Source: an uncultured Eggerthellaceae bacterium
GTDB taxonomy: Bacteria > Actinomycetota > Coriobacteriia > Coriobacteriales > Eggerthellaceae
Direction: 5' to 3'
NCBI GenBank assembly: GCA_949840905.1
Contig: CATKXW010000015.1
Span: forward strand, 1-49,110
DNA: 49,110 bases
In this document: positions 34,584 through 43,141 of the stretch, in pieces
Position numbering within the stretch: the first letter of the stretch is position 1
Layout: the number at the start of each line of letters is the position of its first letter
Program-made: the position numbers and the translations under genes
The notes under the pieces: generated by a model
Databases searched by the model: none
Told to the model about the DNA's origin: nothing
The model's input: the letters and a program-made list of their open reading frames with translations, nothing else

Positions 34584-34961
34584 TCAGCGCCTCGGAATAT
34601 TCCTCATCGCCTCGTTGGCGTCTCTGACGGCAGCCTCGGACGAGAGAGCGCCGTACTCCTCTGCCACGGCTCGGGTGATCCATACGAGATCCTCTCCCAG
34701 TATTCGCCCTTCCTGCCTTGCAAGGACGAGCTCGCGGTAGATCGCTTGCATCCATTGCGAGAGCGATTTCGCGATGCGTGAGCTCGGGATGACGGTCACG
34801 CTCTCGTCGAGAAGCCTGCGCTCGATGTAGTCCTGCTTTGTGAGATCGGAGAGCGACACGAGCGCATCGAGCCGCGTTGCCGCATCCTCTTCCATCCTGA
34901 AGGCGACGATGACGGAGCGACTCCTCTTGCACGGGCGCTTCGCCCTACGCTTGCGGGACAT
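34584..34961 (-). CDS. Ribbon-helix-helix mobilisation-type (MobC-like) protein
   Basis: The 125-residue protein is very basic at its start, then VAFRMEEDAATRLDALVSLSDLTKQDYIERRLLD-type sequence, the RHH/MobC pattern found beside integrases of conjugative or mobilisable elements, where such proteins assist the relaxase at oriT. No relaxase gene is present. The ATG at 34961 lies inside the integrase 3' end, overlapping it by 17 bases. Confidence 0.65.
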   Translation of the reverse strand: MSRKRRAKRPCKRSRSVIVAFRMEEDAATRLDALVSLSDLTKQDYIERRLLDESVTVIPSSRIAKSLSQWMQAIYRELVLARQEGRILGEDLVWITRAVAEEYGALSSEAAVRDANEAMRNIPRR

Positions 34962-36033
34962 AGCCCATCGCCTCATCGAGCTTCCCTGTGATCGCCCTTT
35001 CAGCGCCAGGCATCAAGTGGATGCGACGGTGCGTTACCGTCTCCCCCGCATGTCCGAGGCGCGCAGCTATCGAGGGTACCGACATGCCCATCGCCACGAG
35101 CATGGAGGCGTGGCTGTGGCGCAGGTCGTGAATCCGTATGCGCCTCACCTTTGCCGCTTTAGCGCTCCTCGTCATCTCGTGGTGGAGGAGGTGCTTGGTC
35201 ATGCTCGGGAATATCCTCGCGTTCGGGTTCGATATCGCGTGCATCATCAGGTACTCGTTGAGCTCCTCGGCGAGAAAAGCAGGCATGGTGACCGTCCTGT
35301 ACGACCGAGGAGTTTTCGGGGGATTGAGGATGTCTTCGCCTCCGATCCTCGCGACCGACTTGCTCACCTTGATCTGCGACGCCTCGAAATCGATGTCGGC
35401 AGGCGTGAGAGAGGGCATCTCCCCGACGCGGAGCCCGCACCAGAACAGGATCTCGAAGGCCAGATGGGAATAGGGCTTGTCGGCGATTGCGTCGGAGAAT
35501 CGCAGGTACTCCTCCTTGGTCTAGACGCCCATCTCGCGCCTTTCCTTGGAACCGACCTTTCCGGCGATCTGGACAGGGTTGCGTTCGAGTCCGTAGAAGC
35601 GAACGAGATGGTTCATGATCGCCGACAACTGGCTGCAAAGCGTGTTCAGGTACGTTGCCGAGTACGGCTTGCCCTTGGAGGTACGGCACTCCAATAGATA
35701 GTTCTCCCAATCGATAATCGCCTTGGCGTCGATGTCTCCTACGAGCAGGCCCTGGAAATACGGCTTTAGCGTGCTCTCGATGTAGTAGCGCTTCTGCTCC
35801 AGTGTCGTCTCGCGAACCCTGGGCTCGGTGTCTTGGAGGTAGAGATCGCAGGCGAATCCGAACTCCATCGACGCGGCCTTTGACATTCGCTTCTTGAAGT
35901 CGAGTTCCCAGGCTTCTGCTTCGCGTCTCGTGCGAAAGCCCCGCTTTGACTTCCTTTGTGGTACGCCCCTCCAATCCTTGTATCTGAAGTTCGCGAACCA
36001 AGTCCCGCGTTTCTCGTCCTTGTATGCTGTCAT
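34945..36033 (-). pseudogene. Tyrosine integrase broken by a stop codon and loss of the catalytic Tyr
   Basis: One continuous frame would encode about 362 residues: an AP2-like N-terminus (YKDEKRGTWFANFRYKDW), core-binding domain, and catalytic domain (FWCGLRVGEM, HDLRHSHASM, LGHAGETVTH). It is interrupted at 35521-35523 by TAG between MGV and TKEEY, where Trp (TGG) is expected. In addition the nucleophile position reads HRRIHL instead of HRYIHL, with Arg (CGC) for Tyr. Either change would abolish recombination, so this island is fixed unless a helper acts in trans. Confidence 0.88.
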
Positions 36034-36040
36034 GATTGCT

Positions 36041-36072
36041 CATTTTCCGTAGTTTTCAACGTACGGAAAATG
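36041..36072. promoter_or_regulatory. Inverted repeat upstream of the broken integrase
   Basis: CATTTTCCGTA (36041-36051) and TACGGAAAATG (36062-36072) form a perfect 11-base inverted repeat 8 bases before the integrase start. AGTACGTACT (36113-36122) and TTAGTACGTATT nearby repeat the GTACG word. These suggest operator or integrase/excisionase sites. Confidence 0.45.
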
Positions 36073-36262
36073 ATGGACTATGCCGTCGTCATTACCTGCA
36101 AAAAAACTTTAGAGTACGTACTGTCGATCTGCGCATGGCAGGCTCTTCCTAAGTTAGTACGTATTGAAAATAGGGGGACGAAATGAGCCGGACCATGAAA
36201 TCATGATATTTGTAAAGAGGGAAAGCATTTAACTGGCGTAGGCGTACGAAGATGACTCCAGC

Positions 36263-37255
36263 TTATAATGGTAATTGAGCGTCGCTAGTAATTGATATCC
36301 CTGTGTATGTCGTGCTTGTTCGCCCACCAGCATATTTCCCGACCTTGCAGTCGGCATGGATTGTCACTTTTTCGCCTGGACGCACTAGAGCTATTTCGCT
36401 CTTAGATATTTTTCCTAAACCTACAGTTACTTCTTTACCGTCGTCTTGAAGTATGCGCAGCTTATCTTTCTGGGACAGGGTCGACGTAATTAGCGTACCG
36501 TGAATATCTATTTCATCTGATTCAATCGCGGCGTTTTTGATAAATTCCGACATCAGCTTTGCGCGCTCATGTTTTATCTCGCTGGTCAATGCTTGCTGCG
36601 CAGGTTCCTGCCATTTAATGTCCAGATTAAGTCCATCTTTACCTAATGTTTCGCAGAATGCCCTAAAAGAAGATGCAGCTCTAGGACCCAAGTCCGTGAG
36701 CAGCTCAATCAATTCTTCGTGCTCTAAAGATTCTTCCGTAGTGCTCGATAGAATATCGATAAACATCTCAAAGCTCTCATCAGCCAAAGGCTTTGCATCA
36801 AACTCCTCTCCAATATCGAGCATTGGGGTGTCGTTAGGGCACAAATCCTCAATGCGATTCATTTTTGGTTGAATATGTATGACTATTGATCCTTGTGAAG
36901 GCGAAGCAACCATCATAAGCGCGGTGCGACTGGTGATATTGAATGGGATTTGCCCGCTTGAGGAACTAAAACCTTTTATAGATGCACCGATTGCATTCAT
37001 AACATTCTGGATATTGGCAAGAGCATTTCCTATTACTTCGATTGGCGCACTGTGGCCTTTAATCGCTGGACCTGTAAAGTGAAGAACGCCCAAAGACTCC
37101 TCAACCGGAGCCTTATTGCCGGTTTTTGAAGATGAGAACGCTCGCAGACTACGTTCGGAAGCTTCCTCTAGGCTTCCAAGATTCAAAGAGACGATATCGT
37201 CAGTAGTAACACCGTTGCTATCCATCAATTTCTTTAGCATGGTCTCCATAGCCAT
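36263..37255 (-). CDS. Unknown protein paired with a nucleotidyltransferase
   Basis: I do not recognise this 330-residue protein. It has no signal peptide or membrane segment. The first 110 residues are mixed, followed by a beta-rich stretch (LMMVASPSQGSIVIHIQP), an acidic helical middle (about 150-240) and a C-terminal part with short strands (DIHGTLITSTLSQKDKLRILQDDGKEVTVGLG) that could be an OB-like fold. It overlaps the upstream nucleotidyltransferase gene by 38 bases, so the two are co-translated. Both are clearly more AT-rich than the chromosome around them. Confidence 0.7.
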   Translation of the reverse strand: MAMETMLKKLMDSNGVTTDDIVSLNLGSLEEASERSLRAFSSSKTGNKAPVEESLGVLHFTGPAIKGHSAPIEVIGNALANIQNVMNAIGASIKGFSSSSGQIPFNITSRTALMMVASPSQGSIVIHIQPKMNRIEDLCPNDTPMLDIGEEFDAKPLADESFEMFIDILSSTTEESLEHEELIELLTDLGPRAASSFRAFCETLGKDGLNLDIKWQEPAQQALTSEIKHERAKLMSEFIKNAAIESDEIDIHGTLITSTLSQKDKLRILQDDGKEVTVGLGKISKSEIALVRPGEKVTIHADCKVGKYAGGRTSTTYTGISITSDAQLPL

Positions 37256-37799
37256 CGATAATCACCTCCAAGTATCCGGACGCTGGAAATTTCCAGCGAT
37301 TATTGTCTTCATCACAAAAACGTGTTTTTGACCAAAATTGATCCCAGTAACCACGCTGCTTGGCATATATCGTTTCAAATTCTCCAGCAACATCGTACTC
37401 CGTGGGAGGAACAATGAGCGCGTAGCCATCAACAAGAGGATGAAGCCTGTCAATTACAGAACTTTTCGTTAAGACCGATAAAACAATTTTTGCATTCAAA
37501 TTGTCGCCAAATGTAGCTACATCGAAGTAGTCTTTAGTAAAAAGGAAAACAACGTCAATATCGCTAGGGTCTTCTTTAGATGTTATGAAGCTGCCGCCAA
37601 TCCATACTTCTGCTAATCCAGGGGCGGCATTTCGAACAATGCTCAGGCAGTCATTGAATGCCCTCCAAATATCTCGGCGCTTGTCTGAGAGACCTGTAAC
37701 ATAGGAAGACTCAACTTCATCGAGAGTGGCTAAATAGCGGCCCAAGGGGAGAACTTTTCTATCGGAGCCGTCGATTTTTAATAATGCCGGTATTGGCAT
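37218..37799 (-). CDS. Nucleotidyltransferase-fold protein (DUF6932-like)
   Basis: The 193-residue protein carries the MNT-type active-site pattern WIGGSFITSKEDPSDIDVVF with G68-G69-S70 and the metal-binding pair D80/D82. Enzymes with this motif transfer NMP groups to proteins or RNA. Small stand-alone members are often toxins, antitoxins or defence effectors. A good ribosome site (AGGGAGAGG) precedes the ATG at 37799. With the overlapping downstream gene it forms a compact two-gene unit beside a dead integrase. The function is inferred only from fold motif and setting. Confidence 0.75.
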   Translation of the reverse strand: MPIPALLKIDGSDRKVLPLGRYLATLDEVESSYVTGLSDKRRDIWRAFNDCLSIVRNAAPGLAEVWIGGSFITSKEDPSDIDVVFLFTKDYFDVATFGDNLNAKIVLSVLTKSSVIDRLHPLVDGYALIVPPTEYDVAGEFETIYAKQRGYWDQFWSKTRFCDEDNNRWKFPASGYLEVIIDGYGDHAKEIDG

Positions 37800-37834
37800 A
37801 CGGCCCCCTCTCCCTTGAAATGTAGAGCAATGAT

Positions 37835-38110
37835 TTTACCATGCTAGCGTTTCGTATTTTGAGGAGGGTAATGATCTGAATGCAATTTTCATTCGGATTA
37901 AAAGCGGGGGCGTGGATGAAAACCAGGACGAGTCGCTGACGCCCTTCTTGGAGATTCTCGAATCATCGTCCAATCGAACCTTCTTGCTCCAGCTTAGCGG
38001 CCTAGGAGCGCTCAAAAACATCCATGCCCCTTCCGGCGTCCAGCTAACCTTGCAATTTGACCAAGCATTCTTTAGCGGCATCCATCATGCCAGCCTTCGA
38101 GGCGCGAGGC
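37835..38110 (+). pseudogene. Gene remnant related to the window's first bases
   Basis: An open stretch reads IFIRIKSGGVDENQDESLTP, then FLLQLSGLGALKNIHAPSGV and LTLQFDQAFFSG, after which coding quality is lost. There is no good start codon or ribosome site. It shares the LSGLG...PxGVxLT segment with positions 8-64. I take it as a broken copy of an unrecognised gene. Confidence 0.45.
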
Positions 38111-38208
38111 ATCCACCCTGCGCCTCGAAGACCTCGGGGCGTCGATATCGCTCATCGGCGTGACCCTGATCGCTCTTCCTGCTGGTATCCTTATGGGAGG
38201 CTATGTGG

Positions 38209-39456
38209 ATGAATGCGCAAGAAGATCGAGAGGGCGATATCGCAATGGCAGAGACTGCTGAGAAGAAGATGTCCAAAGCAAAGAAGATACTGATAGCGGT
38301 AGTTGCCATCGTGGTGGCGCTGCTAGTTGTCGTTGACATCGCCGTGAGTAGCTATCTGGTGAACTACGCGATCGGGCGTGCCGGGGATGGGGGCGATCGC
38401 AATGTGGAAGAGGTCGTCATCGAAGCTGAGGGGACGGTAGCCCGCATTGAGGCGGAGCGTGCTGCGCAGGCGGTCGAAACTGCCAAGTTCCTGAATGCAG
38501 TCCCGGGCGAGCCTGTTGAGATCACCGCCGCCGGCGGTATCCACCTGGCCGGCATCGTCTACGAGCATGCCACCAGCGACGACGCTTCGACGCCAACAGA
38601 TTCGCAGGGGCCTTCGGCTTCGGATGCTTCTGCATCAGCCAGTTCGCAAGATTCTTCCGTCTCAGACATCTTCATACCAACCGATTCGCAGTCATCTTCC
38701 GACACGATCGATCCCTCGACCATCGATTCAGCCCTGCTCGATCAAGCCTCACCCTCCGGTGCTACAACCTCCCCCGACGACCGCTGGGCGCTCGTCGTTC
38801 ACGGCTATCGCGATACCAACCAAAGCGGTTACGTGCTGGATATGGTCCAGCACTACTACGCTGCCGGCTTTAACGTGCTCACGCCCGATCTGCGTGCGAG
38901 TGGCCAGAGCGAGGGCGATTATGTGGGCATGGGCTGGCTCGACCGCCTCGACATCCTCGATTGGATCGATTGGATCCTGACCCAGAACGCCGACGCGCAG
39001 ATCGTCGTACATGGCGTTTCCATGGGCGCGGCGACCACGATGATGGTGGCTGGCGAGGAGACTCCCGATGCGGTAGTGGCCTTCGTGGAGGACTGCGGAT
39101 ACACTTCGGTTTGGGATGTGTTCTCCTCCGAGCTGTCCCGACGCTTTGGCTTGCCGGAGTTCCCGCTGCTCCATTCCGCATCGGCCCTGTCAGGCTTGAT
39201 GGCAGGCTACAGCTTCGAAGAGGCCTCTGCGCTCGAGGCAGTGGCTCGAAGCGAGAAGCCGATGCTGTTCATCCATGGCACCGCGGACGACTTCATCCCG
39301 TTCGACATGATGGGCCAGCTCTATGATGCGAAGACGGCGGGCGATAAGGAGATGCTCATCTCCGAGGGTGCCGGGCATGCGGAAGCGATGTATGAGCTGG
39401 GCGACGCTTATTGGGACACGGTCCTTGGATTCGTCGATCGCTACGTTGGGCAGTAG
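38209..39456 (+). CDS. Membrane-anchored alpha/beta hydrolase
   Basis: The 415-residue protein has an N-terminal membrane helix (about residues 25-48), a Ser/Asp-rich linker (about 125-180) and an alpha/beta-hydrolase domain with nucleophile elbow GVSMG, acid in HGTADDFIP and base in GAGHAEA. The domain should face outside. It resembles the cell-surface lysophospholipase/peptidase-like hydrolases of Gram-positive anaerobes; the substrate is unknown. The ATG at 38209 has GGAGG at 8 bases, better spaced than the ATG at 38203. Confidence 0.85.
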   Translation: MNAQEDREGDIAMAETAEKKMSKAKKILIAVVAIVVALLVVVDIAVSSYLVNYAIGRAGDGGDRNVEEVVIEAEGTVARIEAERAAQAVETAKFLNAVPGEPVEITAAGGIHLAGIVYEHATSDDASTPTDSQGPSASDASASASSQDSSVSDIFIPTDSQSSSDTIDPSTIDSALLDQASPSGATTSPDDRWALVVHGYRDTNQSGYVLDMVQHYYAAGFNVLTPDLRASGQSEGDYVGMGWLDRLDILDWIDWILTQNADAQIVVHGVSMGAATTMMVAGEETPDAVVAFVEDCGYTSVWDVFSSELSRRFGLPEFPLLHSASALSGLMAGYSFEEASALEAVARSEKPMLFIHGTADDFIPFDMMGQLYDAKTAGDKEMLISEGAGHAEAMYELGDAYWDTVLGFVDRYVGQ

Positions 39457-39847
39457 CCTTCGGGCTTTCGCCCCTTGCGCAGGCTCGCGCGATCGTCGAA
39501 GACGCTGCGCGGCCCCTTGTCGCTCCTCCATCTGGCAATAGCTCCGCAGGCCGATGTCCTAGATGATCGGGCTCTACGTCTACGGTGTGCTCGCGGTGGG
39601 CTTTCTTCCTCTCCATATCGTAGAGGCCTTCCGCTCGATCTTACAGTGGGGATTCCGCTGGGGGCGAACGCTCTTGGGGAGGAAGCGGGCCATGATCATC
39701 GGAGTCAGCTTGGATGGCCCGCAAGCCTTCATAGCAGATGCGCCCGCGCGGAAAGCTGCTGTGCGCGAAGGCTTTTCGGGCCGACCCTTCCGAGCCTATT
39801 CGCCGCCTTCTGCTCGAGAGCGCCCGGAAGGTGTTCTCCGCTGCTTC
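39457..39847. other. Gap between convergent genes
   Basis: About 390 bases hold one plus-strand frame (39563-39925) whose start looks membrane-like but which lacks a ribosome site, degrades into Arg/Ala/Pro-rich sequence and runs antisense into the radical SAM gene. I see no convincing gene or terminator here. Confidence 0.4.
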
Positions 39848-40780
39848 CTACAAATGCCGCAGGTTGGTTCGGTAGTCGCGGAGGCGCGCTTCGCCGATAT
39901 CGGTGATGATAGCGTCAAGGGCTGAGATGAGCTGCTCTCGTTGGTCGGGTAGATGACCTTTCAACATCACGGGATTCGAGGCACCGAGCATGGCAAAGTC
40001 TACGGAAACCTCGAGATGGCCGACCAGCTCTTTGAGCTCCTCGTACTTCTCGGTCTCGCTCTCCTCGGCCCATCTTCCCGCTTCGATGTCGCGATGAAGT
40101 TCGGAGCTCTTGTAAACGGTGAGCATGTTCGCGCCGATGAGCCAGGGATTCGTCTGGTTGCATATCGCGGCTGTCGCGCGAGCTCCCTCAAGACCGCGAC
40201 CTTCACCGGAGATCCCGGCAAGATAGAAGAAAGCATAAGAGATGCCCGCCGCGTCGAGACGCTGGCATTGTTCGACGATGTCCTTCGCGGCGTAGCCTTT
40301 GTTCATGAATGAGAGCGCACCATCGTCACCGGTCTCGATGCCGATGGTGAGGCCATCGAAGCCGCCTTGCGCCAGTCGCAAGAGCTCCTCATCCGATTTC
40401 GATGCGATGTCGGTCACACGAGAAAAGCAGCCGATGCTCTTGCATTGCGGAAAATGCTCGTGCATCAGTTCGGCGATCTGCAGCAGATGGGGCGCTTTCA
40501 GTCCGAAGGGATTCGCTCCCGCAAGGAATACCCGATCCACCTTCGTCCTGCTCAGGCCGAACAGCTCCTCTTCTGCTCGCCGGAGTGGGTCGTGAAACCA
40601 CGTTTGTGCCTCGAGAAGGTCTGCCTCGATGTGTTCCATGGGCGCGGGGCGGAACTTGAAAGGGAGGTCTTCGTAGAGCGTGCAGAACTTGCATTTATGG
40701 TGAGTGCAGCCTGCGGTCGCCTCGATGATGAGCGATCCTGCCTCGTAAGGCGGCCGCCAGATGGTTCCGGTGTAATGCAT
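39848..40780 (-). CDS. Radical SAM protein
   Basis: The 310-residue protein has the cluster motif in ATAGCTHHKCKFCTLY (Cx4Cx2C), a spacing known in one radical SAM subgroup that also shows an IETGDDGALSFMNKG-type segment. It should bind a 4Fe-4S cluster and SAM; the reaction is unknown. It is divergent from an HxlR regulator that probably controls it. Confidence 0.85.
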   Translation of the reverse strand: MHYTGTIWRPPYEAGSLIIEATAGCTHHKCKFCTLYEDLPFKFRPAPMEHIEADLLEAQTWFHDPLRRAEEELFGLSRTKVDRVFLAGANPFGLKAPHLLQIAELMHEHFPQCKSIGCFSRVTDIASKSDEELLRLAQGGFDGLTIGIETGDDGALSFMNKGYAAKDIVEQCQRLDAAGISYAFFYLAGISGEGRGLEGARATAAICNQTNPWLIGANMLTVYKSSELHRDIEAGRWAEESETEKYEELKELVGHLEVSVDFAMLGASNPVMLKGHLPDQREQLISALDAIITDIGEARLRDYRTNLRHL

Positions 40781-40910
40781 GGGAAGCTCCTTCTTCGGCT
40801 GTTTCGTTCGCGGGAAAGGATGCCTGAGCAGTTCGCTCGAATCTAGTACTGATGTTTTATGGTGGTAGTATCAATATCTGCACCAATGGGCATGTACAGG
40901 AGCGATCTTC

Positions 40911-41264
40911 ATGGCTGACAACAAATTCACCGACACAAGAGCGCTCGCACGTTGCGAGTCTATGAGCCGCATGCAAGCGGTGCTCGGCGGCAAATGGAAG
41001 ATCCTCATCCTGTGGTATATCGCCACCTACGAGGTGCAACGATTCGGCGAGCTCATGCGTCGGATCGAAGGCATCTCGCAGTCCACTTTGACCAAGCAGC
41101 TTCGCGAGCTGGAATCCGATGGCCTCATTCATCGAGAGATATATCGCGAGATACCGCCCAAAGTGGAATACACCCTCACTCCTACCGGAAAGAGCCTCGT
41201 TCCCATCCTGAACGAGATGACGCTGTGGAGCCAGCAGTGGCTTTGCGGGGATGAGGGCGAATAG
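40911..41264 (+). CDS. HxlR-family transcriptional regulator
   Basis: The 117-residue winged-helix protein shows GGKWKILILWYI, RFGELMRRIEGISQSTLTKQLRELESDGLI and VEYTLTPTGKSL, all diagnostic of HxlR/MarR-like regulators. C15 in LARCESMS is at the position used for redox or aldehyde sensing in HypR/HxlR proteins. The 130-base shared gap with the radical SAM gene contains two TAGTAYTGAT-like words (near 40852 and 40867). Confidence 0.9.
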   Translation: MADNKFTDTRALARCESMSRMQAVLGGKWKILILWYIATYEVQRFGELMRRIEGISQSTLTKQLRELESDGLIHREIYREIPPKVEYTLTPTGKSLVPILNEMTLWSQQWLCGDEGE

Positions 41265-41313
41265 GGGATCGCGGGGCTATCTCGGGCGATCCGCCTTATC
41301 TGGGCATCGCTCG

Positions 41314-41343
41314 TTCGCACCGGTTCGCGAGCGTGCATATAAT
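41314..41343 (+). promoter_or_regulatory. Candidate promoter of the restriction cluster
   Basis: TTCGCA (41314-41319), 18 bases, then a perfect TATAAT (41338-41343), 47 bases before the first ORF of the cluster. Confidence 0.5.
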
Positions 41344-41389
41344 GAAGGGAGCCCGCGAGCAGTTCGCGAACATCATTCGAAGGATCCAG

Positions 41390-41614
41390 ATGCATATCAA
41401 AACGTTCTCATATCGCTATGCTGAGGAGATACTGCAACATCCTCGCTACCGGGTCGCCTACGACGAGACCATGCGCGTTTGCGAAGGTTGTCTCAGTGCC
41501 AGCTATGAGGGCGAATCAGGCAGGCTATCTCGGTTGGATATCGTTCAGCAGATGATGAACGCCTGCTTTTGGATCGCATTGTCGAATCTCGGCTGGGAGA
41601 GGAGCCTTCGATGA
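41390..41614 (+). pseudogene. N-terminal fragment resembling a BglII/BstYI-type endonuclease
   Basis: The 74-residue product (starts MHIKTFSYRYAEEILQHPRY) resembles the beginning of BglII-fold restriction enzymes, but stops after LGWERSLR, before any catalytic residues. AAGGA lies 7 bases upstream. The Sau3AI-like gene begins 12 bases later. It could be the stump of a replaced endonuclease or a small protein serving the system; the family call is from memory of the pattern and is uncertain. Confidence 0.4.
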
Positions 41615-41626
41615 CCCCGGCTGACC

Positions 41627-43075
41627 ATGAAGGGATACGGTGAGGGCGTGAACGAAGCATCTATGAGCGAGCTTCCCTATGATCGGACCAGCAAAGAATC
41701 TATCCTCTATTATGCGATGGGTTTGGAGGGGAAGACGCTGCGAGAGGCAGTAGGGATCGAGGCGGTCGAGAACCCGGCGGTGCGTAGGGGCTCATTAGGG
41801 AATGCGGTCGAGCTCTACTATTTCAAGTTCGACCCCAACAGTGACCCGAACGCTGACTTCAACGAAGCGGGCATCGAACTGAAGACGACGCCGCTCAAGC
41901 ACAACAAGCGAGGCGATCTGGTGTCGAAGGAGCGGCTCGTTCTTTCGATGATCAATTACGCGAATGTGGTCGACGAAACGTGGGAGACCAGCTCCGTTCT
42001 CAAGAAGTGCAGCGATATCCTGCTGCTCTTCTATCTCTATACGCCAGATGCGAATCCCGTGGACTACGAGTTCTATCTCGTCGAGCTTTGGTCGATCCCT
42101 GAAGAGGATATTCCGACGGTACGGCAGGATTGGGAGACGGTCGTTGAGAAGGTGCGTCAGGGGCGAGCGCATGAGATATCGGGAAGCGATACGCTGTATC
42201 TTGAAGCATGCACCAAAGCGGCCAACGCGAAAGTGCGAACGCGGCAGCCATATTCGGACATCCCCGTGAAGCCGCGAGCCTGGGCGCTGAAGCGATCGTA
42301 CATGACCGCGGTGAGCAGCAAGCTGTTGAAGGCTCAAGCTATCGAACGTGAAGAGGGGCAGCGGAAACTGCCGCTGCTCGATCTAGTGCGAGAACGCTTT
42401 AGGCCCTACTTCGGGAAGACAGAGACAGAGCTAGCTGAGAGGTTCGACCTATTGAAGCCAGGTGGGAGAAAGCCAAAGAGCCTGGGGGCGATGATAACCA
42501 AGCGGATCTTGGGCGTCGATGAGGATACGAAGATCCTCGAGTTCGAAAAGGCCGGCATCAAGACGAAGACGATGCGCTTGAAGCAGAGCGGCATGCCGAA
42601 GGAATCGGTGTCGTTTCCGACGTTCGACAACTTCAAAGTGGCTGAAACGCACTTTGAAGATAGTGACCTGCGCGAGCAGCTCGAGCAGAAATACCTGTTC
42701 GTCATCTATCGTGAAAGCGAGATGGATCCTGGCCGATTCGTCCTCGATGACGTGATGTTCTGGCAGATGCCCGAAGATGATCTTCCTGAGGCGAAGCGAT
42801 GTTATGACGAGATGCGGCGACGCATTCGCGCGGGGGAGGCTGAGAATTCGGTGAGGTCGAGCGAGAATCGGTGCTGTCATGTGCGACCTCATGGCAGGGA
42901 CTCGAGGGATACGGTTCCGACCCCGCAAGGCGATGAGGTCGTGAAGCGCTCCTTCTGGTTGAATCAAGCGTATTTGAAGGATGAGATCGAGAGAGGTTTA
43001 GAAGAGCGCGATCGGCGTGCTCCCAACTGTACCGTTCTTGGGATAGATTTGCCATCATCATGCGAGGGATCTTGA
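41627..43075 (+). CDS. Sau3AI-like type II restriction endonuclease (GATC)
   Basis: This protein of about 482 residues has two MutH-like domains, as in Sau3AI. The first carries the catalytic D...ExK set in DFNEAGIELKTT. The second (about 255-450; LEFEKAGIKTKTM) keeps the fold but lacks the full set, as expected of the DNA-binding/allosteric half. The start is uncertain: the ATG at 41627, GTG at 41648 or ATG at 41663 (MSELPYD), and family similarity begins at the last. The stop lies inside the methyltransferase promoter. Confidence 0.85.
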   Translation: MKGYGEGVNEASMSELPYDRTSKESILYYAMGLEGKTLREAVGIEAVENPAVRRGSLGNAVELYYFKFDPNSDPNADFNEAGIELKTTPLKHNKRGDLVSKERLVLSMINYANVVDETWETSSVLKKCSDILLLFYLYTPDANPVDYEFYLVELWSIPEEDIPTVRQDWETVVEKVRQGRAHEISGSDTLYLEACTKAANAKVRTRQPYSDIPVKPRAWALKRSYMTAVSSKLLKAQAIEREEGQRKLPLLDLVRERFRPYFGKTETELAERFDLLKPGGRKPKSLGAMITKRILGVDEDTKILEFEKAGIKTKTMRLKQSGMPKESVSFPTFDNFKVAETHFEDSDLREQLEQKYLFVIYRESEMDPGRFVLDDVMFWQMPEDDLPEAKRCYDEMRRRIRAGEAENSVRSSENRCCHVRPHGRDSRDTVPTPQGDEVVKRSFWLNQAYLKDEIERGLEERDRRAPNCTVLGIDLPSSCEGS

Positions 43076-43100
43076 TCTTCGACCATCGATCGGGTACAAT
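43072..43100 (+). promoter_or_regulatory. Methyltransferase promoter containing GATC sites
   Basis: TTGATC (43072-43077), 17 bases, TACAAT (43095-43100). GATC occurs at 43068, 43074 (inside the -35) and 43088 (spacer). The system's own methylation could therefore tune the gene. Confidence 0.6.
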
Positions 43101-43141
43101 GAAGCCACTATATTGGCACAGTAGCTAAGGAGAAACGTGCC

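Noticed and set aside
39563-39925. Possible small membrane-protein gene
   Set aside because: No ribosome site; its second half is unpatterned and overlaps the radical SAM gene antisense.
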